The translations under genes were made by a program, and so were the position numbers. DNA of 64,000 nucleotides, from NCBI RefSeq assembly GCF_050003625.1, contig NC_134398.1:203967313-204031312 (forward strand), written 5' to 3'. The notes below the pieces were generated by a model. The model did no database searches. It worked only from the letters and a program-made list of their open reading frames with translations, and had not been told where the DNA came from. Shown one piece after another: positions 56,818 through 64,000 of this stretch. Positions within the stretch are counted from its first letter, which is position 1. Each line of letters starts with the position of its first letter. This stretch comes from Haematobia irritans. Its lineage: Eukaryota > Arthropoda > Insecta > Diptera > Muscidae.

Positions 56818-59800
56818 CAGGGCTGCCAATTTTGCCGATTTATTGGCATTTTGACAATTTTTTACTCAAAAAATAGCAAATGCCGATTTTTCGATTTTTG
56901 CCCCAAAAATGACGAGATTAGCTCGGTTAAAAAATTTGGACTAGAAGCGGTTCGTTTACACAATTAGAGCCAGCAAAAGAGAGAATTCATTTGACAATAT
57001 TCAGATAGAGAAATTGATTATATAGAAATAGATTATTTATTAGATTTTTTGTTTAATTATACAATATTCGTTTCTATTCAAGTAGTTCTCCTATTACAGC
57101 ACCACTCGTCATATTTTGATCCATTGTAATCGGCGATAGAAATCAATATTTTCGAGATTTGGTTGCCTGAGACAATAAGTGGATATTTTGCAAGCTTTGG
57201 TGTATCTACGAATAAGTCATTACATATTAGGTGATTATATGCTTTAAATGCACTACTTATTTTATGGCCGAAAGTATGCCTGGGGAGAAGAACTTTCCTC
57301 CTAGGACATGCGTATGTAAATGTAATCCGAAGCGATGCCAATTAATAAGTGGTTATTCATTTTTAAATAGGCTTACCTACAAGATTACCGGGTAATGAGA
57401 TTTTTTCCTGGGCTATACCTCATTTTACATCTACAGTGTTAGTATGACGGTTGCCACTCTTGCCAAAAATAATCGAACAAAATTTGAAGAAATTTTTATC
57501 AAAAATCTACTAAATTACACAAATATCTTTAAGTTGTTGATCAAATGGTCAGTATATACCAAAATTTTGTTTCATTCGAAAGAAATGTTTTATATGGAAT
57601 TTATAGAAAATTTTATTTCTACAGAAAAAGTTGTCAAAAGTTTATTTCTACAGAAAATTTTGTCAAAATTGTATTTGTATAGAAAATTTTGTCAAAATTT
57701 TATTTCTATAGAAAATTTTGTCAAAATTTTATTTTTATGGAAATTTTTGTCAAAATTTCATTTCTATAGAAAATTTTGTGACAATTTTATTTCTATAGAA
57801 AAATTTGTCAAATCTTTATTTCTATAGAAAATTTTGACAAATCTTTAGTTCTATAGAAAATTTTGTCAAAATTTTATTTCTATAGAAAATTTTGTCAAAA
57901 TTGTATTTGTATAGAAAATTTTGTCAAAATTTTATTTCTATAGAAAATTTTGTCAAAATTTTATTTCTATAGAAAATTTTGTCAAAATTTTATTTCTACA
58001 GAAAATTTTGTCAAAATTTTATTTCTATAGAAAATCTTGTCAAAATTTTATTTCTGTAGAAAAAATTTGTCAAAATTTTATTTCTACAGAAAATTTTGTC
58101 AAAATTTTATTTCTATAGAAAATTTTGTCAAAATTTAGTCAAAGCTTTATTTCTATAGAAAATTTTGTCAAAATTTTATTTCTATAGAAAATTTTGTCAA
58201 AATTGTATTTGTATAGAAAATTTTGTCAAAATTTTACTTCTATAGAAAAGTTTATTTCTATAGAAAATTTTATTTCTATAGAAAATTTTGTCAACATTTT
58301 ATTTCTATAGAAAAAGTTGTCAAAATTTTATTTCTATAGAAAATTTTGTCAAAATTGTATTTGTATAGAAAATTTTGTCAAAATTTTATTTCTATAAAAA
58401 AATTTGTCAAAATTTTATTTGTATAGAAAATTTTGTCAAAATTTTATTTGTATAGAAAATTTTGTCAAAATTTTATTTGTATAGAAAATTTTGTCAAAAT
58501 TTTATTTGTATAGAACATTTTGTCAAAATTTTATTTGTATAGAAAATTTTGTCAAATCTTTATTTCTATAGAAAATTTTGACAAATCTGTATTTCTATAG
58601 AAAATTTTGTTAAAATTGTATTTCTAAAGAAAATTTTGTCAAAATTTTATTTCTATAGAAAATTTTGTCAAAATTTTATTTGTATAGAAAATTTTGTCAA
58701 AATTTTATTTCTATAGAAAATTTTGTCAAAATTTTATTTCTATAGAAAATTTTGTCAAAATTTTTTTTGTATAGAAAATTTTGTCAAATTTTTTTTTTGT
58801 ATAGAAAATTTTGTCAAAATTTTATTTCTATAGAAAATTTTGTCAAAATTTTATTTCTATAGAAAATTTTGTCAAAATTTTATTTCTATAGAAAATTTTG
58901 TCAAAATTTTATTTGTATAGAGAATTTTGTCAAAATTTTATTTCTATTTTGTCAAAATTTTATTTCTATAAAAAGTTTTGTCAAAATTTTATTTCTATAG
59001 AAAATTTGGTCAAAATTTATTTCTATAGAAAATATTGTCAAAATTTTATTTCTATAGAAAATTTTGTCAAAATTTTATTTTTGACAAACTTTTGACAAAT
59101 CTTTATTTCTATAGAAAATTTTGTCAAAATTGTATTTCTATAGAAAATTTTGTCAAAATTGTATTTCTATAGAAAATTTTGTCAAAATTTTATTTCTATA
59201 GAAAATTTTGTCAAAATTTTATTTCTATAGAAAATTTTGTCAAAATTTTATTTCTATGGAAAATTTTGTCAAAATTGTATTTGTATAGAAAATTTCGACA
59301 AAATTTTATTTCTATAGAAAATTTTATTTCTATAGAAAATTTTGTCAAATCTTTATTTCTATAGAAAATTTTGTCAAATCTTTATTTCTATAGAAAATTT
59401 TGACAAATCTTTATTTCTATAAAAAATTGTGTCAACATTTTATTTCTATAGAAAACTTTGTCAAGCCTTTTTTGTACATTTTTATTTCTATAGAATATTC
59501 TTGCAAACATTTATTTCTATAGAACATTTTTGGCAATTATTTTCTATAGTAAATTTTTGCAAAAATGTATTTCTAGGAACATTTTTGCAAAATTGTATTT
59601 CTAAGAAAATTTTGCAACATTTTATTTTTAATAAAATTTTTGCAAATTTTCAAATTTTGGAAAATCGGGCAACACATATGTAAATATTAAAGATCTTTAT
59701 TTTAATTTTTAAATAAAAAACTTAATGAAGTAAAACTATATATTAAAAAAATATTTTTATATTATTTTTGGAATTGCATAGCATAGCATTGCATAAAAAG

Positions 59801-60033
59801 GTTTTTTTTTTTTTTTATTTTTATACAAGACTGAATTCATTATGATTTTGTTGTTGAAATGCATAGTTGTGTTAATTTTCTGTTCTTTATATGAAATAAC
59901 TATTTTTGTTTTTAACCAAAAATTTAGTTTGGTTTTAATATTATTAACATTACAGATTTTTTGACGATTTTTAAAATGGAAGTGACGATTTTTTCGGAAA
60001 AAAGTCACGATTACTCTTGAAATTTTATTGGCA
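56818..60033. mobile_element. hAT-like element 3, 3.2 kb, 8-bp TSD GCTACAGC, carrying a 2-kb 29-bp array
   Basis: The left end CAGGGCTGCCAAT (56818) and the right end ATTGGCA (60033) are flanked by the perfect 8-bp repeat GCTACAGC at 56810-56817 and 60034-60041. The outermost six bases of the right TIR seem lost. Joining the flanks restores CGCTACAGC then TTTCAATAATGG, which is the sequence of intact DINE-1-like D-type copies (reverse complement of about 41190-41225). No transposase is visible. The AT-rich rest (57000-57590, 59650-60030) is unassigned. Confidence 0.7.
57590..59640 (+). repeat. 29-bp satellite array inside hAT-like element 3
   Basis: About 70 copies of TTTTGTCAAAATTTTATTTC plus TATAGAAAA, with a TTTGTATAG subfamily clustered at 58360-58560 and 58680-58800. 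The right edge changes to TTTTTGCAAAATTGTATTTC units as in hAT-like element 2. Frames read as 29-residue repeats. Confidence 0.8.
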
Positions 60034-60182
60034 GCTACAGCTTTCAATAATGGAGATATCGTCCTGCAATTTGGCCCAGATTCGTTTTTTGTTTGTACAC
60101 CCAGAAAAAAAGTGACCCCTCCTTTAAGTTAAAATGAACTCATTGTGAAGAAAGTTGAACTTCATATAGAGCCAAAGACATT

Positions 60183-60990
60183 TTTATTTTCCGGCTCCGT
60201 TCCGGCTGAAATTTGGTACATGGTGTAAGTATATGGTCTCTAATGACCATGCAAAAATTGGTCCACATCGGTGCATTATTATATATAGCCCCCATATAAA
60301 CCGATCACCAAATTTGACCTCCGGAGCCTCTTGGAAGACCAAAATGCATCTGATTCAGTTGAAATTTGGTACGTGTTGTTAATATATGGCCTCAAACATC
60401 CATGCAAAAATTGGACGAAATCAGTCCATAATTATATATAGCCCCCATATAAACCGATCCCCAGATTTGACCTCCGGTGCCTTTTGGAGAAGCAAAATTC
60501 AACCGATTCGGTTGAAATTTGGTACGTGGTGGTAGTATATGATATTTAACAACCATGCCAAAAGTGGTCCATATAAGTCCATAATCATATATAGCCCCCA
60601 TATAAACCGATGCCGAGATTTGGCTTTGGAGCCTCTTGGTACATTGTGCTAGTATATGGCCGTTAACAACCATGCCTAACTAGGTTCATATCGGTCTATA
60701 GTTATATATAGCCCACAGATAAATCGATCCCCATATTTCAATTCTGGCTCCCTACGTACCGTGCAAAAGTCCATATCGATTCGTAATTATTTGTAGACTT
60801 ACCTACACATACCTTTTTTGTCTAATATATACAACGTATGGACTAACTCACAATTTAGAATACGATTTAAGATATCACAACCCAAGTAATTCGATTCTGG
60901 ATGACAGTTTTTCGTAGAAGTTTCTACGCTATCCATGGTGGAGGGTACATAAGATTCGGCCTGGACGAACTTACGGCCATATATACTTGT
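60183..60990 (+). mobile_element. DINE-1-like element, copy G
   Basis: Units in the opposite orientation to copy C (ATATATAGCCCCCATATAAA, CCTCCGGAGCCTCTTGG), ending CATAAGATTCGGCCTGGACG and ATATATACTTGTTA. The distal GTCY part is missing. The 93-codon reverse ORF is a repeat reading. Confidence 0.65.
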
Positions 60991-61019
60991 TATTTGGTAA
61001 AGCCTCCATATATACCACA

Positions 61020-61385
61020 TATTTCACTTCTTGAGTGTATAGAAGGCGCACTGATCATGAAAATAGCTTGAAACTGAAAGTAAAATTTCCAGATTTTCCT
61101 TCTCGTCAAAAAATTTTAGAATTCAAATCAAGGCGTTATTTCATAATTTTCTTTCACACTTACAAGATATGTTTATGATTCCTCTAAACCTCGACCAAAA
61201 ATGGTTCTTATAAATCCAGTATCCAATCTAGTCTTCATAGTTAGAATCTTTAAATTTCTCTTCGGGAGAATATCTGTCATCAAACCCGCTAAAATTCCCA
61301 AAGGAAACTATTATATTTGATTAATGGTGGTGGGTATTAAATATTCGGCCGGGCCGAACTTACTGCTGTATATACTTCTTTTAAT
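61020..61385 (+). mobile_element. DINE-1-like element fragment, D type
   Basis: GAAGGCGCACTGATCATGAA through AATGGTGGTGGGTATTAAAT, then TTCGGCCGGGCCGAACTTAC. It is the reverse complement of 35360-35720 of copy D. Confidence 0.65.
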
Positions 61386-61389
61386 TTCC

Positions 61390-62556
61390 CATATATTTTG
61401 TATGTCCTCACTGTTTTTTATGCCCTTGAAAATTATGATAAAAATAAACAATCTTGGAAAAGCGCCGTAACCAAATGATGTCTATATATTATAAAACATA
61501 AAAACATTGTTGGATGTACATTATAAGTAATGATTTGAGAAGCACAGCTTTTGGTTACCCAAAATTTTGCTACCCATTTAGCTTAAAAAGATATTCCCCT
61601 TATAGTAACAAATCTTCCAATAACATTACCAAATAATATTAAAATAACAAGACAGTCTGTCACACAACCTATAAAATTTCCCTGCTCTCAATTATCATCA
61701 TCATTATCAGGCACAAAGTGTGATTGGAGGGGGCATCACTATTAAATTCAATTAAAACAAAGTAGTTACTGTACGCACAGACACTCACTCTTACACACAT
61801 AACATACAATACAAAAATCTCTTCAAAATAATTTAAGGACATGTGTTTATGTTATTAAAAAAAAGTAGTATGTATATCATAATTGCTTTCAAGTGGAAAT
61901 AAAAAATCCATCAAAGTTATAAATCGGCCGGTCTGGGAAAATGGGGAATTTTTTTGTGTCACCTTTATAACAGGTCTTCTATTGTTATGACTGTCTAATT
62001 CTACCTTTCCAATAAGCAACACATGGAATACGCAATACACTCTCACGAAAAAAGAGAATTTTACAGCAGAGGCGGATAGAGAGAGAGAGTAGTTAAATAA
62101 CCGTTATTCAAACACAGATCCACATACAGGTTGGGGAAAACCTCCCACTTCAACCCTCTCCAAAAAGTGAAATGATATGAGTTAAAATAAAATAATGCGA
62201 GTAAATCGTCAAGAGAATGCCATGCGCATTTGTTCGTCATCGTTAGTCTCATGGAACTCATATTTGGTTAAATTCCCAACGTCTGACATCCCCATTTGTT
62301 TACCTCTTAGTACAATGATGGTTGAGCTATATTTAAATACGCATATGTAACTATGCTTGTTTGCCTGTGGCTGTATATGGACTGTGATTAAATATATGAC
62401 AAAAATTTCAAAATATTTTCGTATGCAGAATATGCTTGGTGGTTAATCGGAGATTGTGCATATAGAAAAATAATCGTAACGAATGAAATATTGATATGCA
62501 ATTAATATAATATAAACACAAACCAGAGTTCTCCGTGTTTAAAGCCCAGTATGTAG
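61390..62556. other. Non-repetitive intergenic sequence
   Basis: No repeat family recognised; ORFs of 63-66 codons on the minus strand (61855-62046, 62061-62261) have ordinary composition but no start or splice support. A (GA)n tract lies at about 62078-62090. Confidence 0.3.
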
Positions 62557-62700
62557 CAGGAATGGAAACTACAATTTTTACAAAAACTATTTTTTTGGCG
62601 AAAAAGTACTTTTATTAAATTCAAAAAAAAATTCCAATGGAAGATTATTGTCAAGATCTCAGATTCAGTCTAACGAATTTCAAAAGAACATAAAATTTTG
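62557..62700 (-). mobile_element. Fragment of the CAGGGATGGAAA hAT-like family
   Basis: It begins CAGGAATGGAAACTACAATT and includes TTCCAATGGAAGATTATTGT then CAAGA, the reverse complement of the subterminal block at 18225-18260 of hAT-like element 1. Only this end is present. Confidence 0.55.
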
Positions 62701-62950
62701 TTTGTCAACTCCTCACTGATCATGAAAATTGCTTGAAACTCAATGTAAAATTTCCAGATTTTACTTCTCGGGTGAAAATCATACAGATTTAAGATTTCAA
62801 ATCAAGACGTTATTTTATAATTTTCTTGCACACTTACAAGATATGTTAATGATTCCTCTAAAACTCAAACAAATATGGTTCTTATAAATCCAGAATTTGA
62901 TATAGTTTTCATAGGTAATATCTTTAAATTTTTCTTCGGGAAGTGTACTG
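62700..62950 (+). mobile_element. DINE-1-like fragment, D type
   Basis: CTCACTGATCATGAAAATTG, ACTTCTCGGGTGAAAATCAT and GTTCTTATAAATCCAGAATT parallel 61030-61220. Confidence 0.55.
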
Positions 62951-62989
62951 GTTGCACTGCTCTGCTTGATCTGTCCTCAAACCCAGAGT

Positions 62990-63075
62990 CAATTTTGCTC
63001 GACTCCGGCTCCGACTCCGACTCCAGCATTTCTTATTAGCCTCGACTCCGACTGCGGAGTCGACTCCAGGTGGTG
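62990..63075. repeat. GACTCC/CGGAGTC hexanucleotide-type microsatellite
   Basis: GACTCCGGCTCCGACTCCGA and further GACTCCG copies, with an inverted CGGAGTCGACTCC at the right edge that could fold into a hairpin. Confidence 0.55.
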
Positions 63076-63439
63076 TACCTAAATCTCATTTTAACAGTAT
63101 TCCAATTGTAACTTTAAGGTGTAGTGTTCCAAAAATAGACCGATATTAGTATTCTATTTTGCCATACGTGTTTATATGTCCAAAAACTCTAATTTTAGTT
63201 TTTGATACGACTCGACGACAAATCTCAGCATTTTAGGGTGTAAAGAACTCTACATTTTAATTTCAGGCCAATAAATTAAAATACGACACAAGACTATATA
63301 GAGACCACATCAAAATATGGGTAGATAACAACAATCTCCAGAATATGTATTTATAAAAACCAAAAATTTAAAAAAATAATTAGGCTTCCAGAAGTTTTAG
63401 AAGTAAAATCCTGCACGCTCACAAAAAATCGCTTCTGTA

Positions 63440-63720
63440 ACATATACTCCCAAACATATTTTGCTTCAAGCATATATATTTTTGGGAATTGCCCAAACAT
63501 TTATATGTTTGATCTCTTCCAATATATAATATGTTTGAAAGCATATTGGTCTAAACAATATATGTTTGGGTAGTCTAAGTTCCAAACATTTTGTATTTTT
63601 GCATCCAAATTCAATAATGTTGTCTTCCAAAAAACAATATGTTATTATGTGAACATATAATATGTTTGGAAGCATTTTGCACCCAAAAATATTATATGCT
63701 TAAAAAATTCTCCCAAACAA
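63440..63720. repeat. Clustered CCAAACATATA/TATATGTTTGG repeats
   Basis: About ten copies of CCAAACAnnnTAT and its inverse TATATGTTTGG within 280 bp, in both orientations, so the region is rich in inverted repeats. The edges ACTCCCAAACATATT and TTCTCCCAAACAATATT may be the termini of one unit. Confidence 0.5.
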
Positions 63721-63970
63721 TATTGTGCTCAAAATTTTATTTATTTATTTATATATTTACAATCATAATGAATTATGAAAATAAACAGGTAATATAGGTG
63801 CTAACAACATAGGTTTTCGACCTGAATGCTCAAAATTTTGTTTCTGCCTAATTGTATATTCCCCCACATCTTTCTCACTTCCACGACATTTTTTAGTTCT
63901 TAGCACCTTTTTATGTAATACAAACATTGTAGAAGAAATTATTCAATTTTTTTATTTTAATTTTACCTTT

Positions 63971-64000
63971 TGCCGGACGGGGATTCGAACAGCGGACCAC
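63971..64000 (-). mobile_element. 3' half of a tRNA-like or SINE head, cut by window end
   Basis: On the minus strand GTTCGAATCCCCGTCCGGCA contains a B box. The T-stem pairing is imperfect and the 3' side continues to AAAAGGTAAAATT rather than a terminator. A second tRNA-derived SINE family is more likely than a functional tRNA gene; the 5' half lies outside the window. Confidence 0.45.

Noticed and set aside
57444..59364. Series of 60-127 codon ORFs with repeating KFYFYRKFCQNFISIENF peptides, also at 13915-15224 and 52140-54850
   Set aside because: They are readings of the 29-bp satellite. Three units equal 87 nt, so stop-free frames arise automatically, and there is no start context, domain or composition of a real protein.
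63971..64000. Functional tRNA gene at the right edge
   Set aside because: Only a B box and poor T-stem pairing are visible, and the sequence continues into an A-rich tail as in SINEs.

Overview
The window looks like nuclear DNA of a higher fly (Diptera, Brachycera, most likely a calyptrate such as a muscid). It is AT-rich, has a few intron-bearing genes and is saturated with transposable elements. The placement rests on two things: an intact Smoothened gene closely similar to that of Drosophila, and many DINE-1/INE-1-like (mini-me type) elements carrying the fly-typical GTCY microsatellite and the conserved block around 'AGTATATATATTCT'. No prokaryotic, viral or organellar gene organisation was seen.

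Layout. 1-2463: a TIR element packed with CGTGA/TCACG short repeats, split by a DINE-1-like copy. 2770-5940: very AT-rich tandem DNA, followed by a coding exon on the minus strand (5993-6208) whose intron is that AT-rich tract. 6945-9357: a DINE-1-like copy with two nested TIR elements. 10560-12990: locally amplified short repeats interrupted by a tRNA-derived SINE. 13915-15205: a 29-bp satellite. 15299-15523: a possible small two-helix membrane protein gene. 16143-19730: two related hAT-like elements, one carrying a nested hAT-like MITE; both have 29-bp arrays inside. 20284-26067: smoothened, five coding exons and 1105 residues. 26131-28149: MITEs. 28302-30028: a DINE-1-like copy. 30840-31450: an unexplained GC-rich island. 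32880-34060: a tandemly duplicated, decayed coding locus. 35358-41361: a four-deep nest of transposable elements. 42171-51546: a second host gene, a divergent SELT (selenoprotein T)-like thioredoxin-fold membrane protein in three exons. Its introns of about 4.4 and 4.3 kb hold DINE-1, LINE, mariner and MITE debris. 52140-55200: a 29-bp satellite with higher-order structure. 55743-64000: more hAT-like, DINE-1-like and 29-bp repeat DNA.

The recognisable host genes act in different pathways: smoothened transduces Hedgehog signal at the membrane, and the SELT-like protein would sit in the ER/secretory membrane. I see no operon-like cooperation. The most unusual observations are three. The SELT-like protein has lost its catalytic Cys/Sec position and gained a C-terminal hydrophobic helix. 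One 29-bp near-palindromic satellite recurs inside several unrelated transposon families. Many insertions can be ordered in time from precise target-site duplications. Splice joins were derived by hand from consensus sites and reading-frame continuity; no alignment or search was run.
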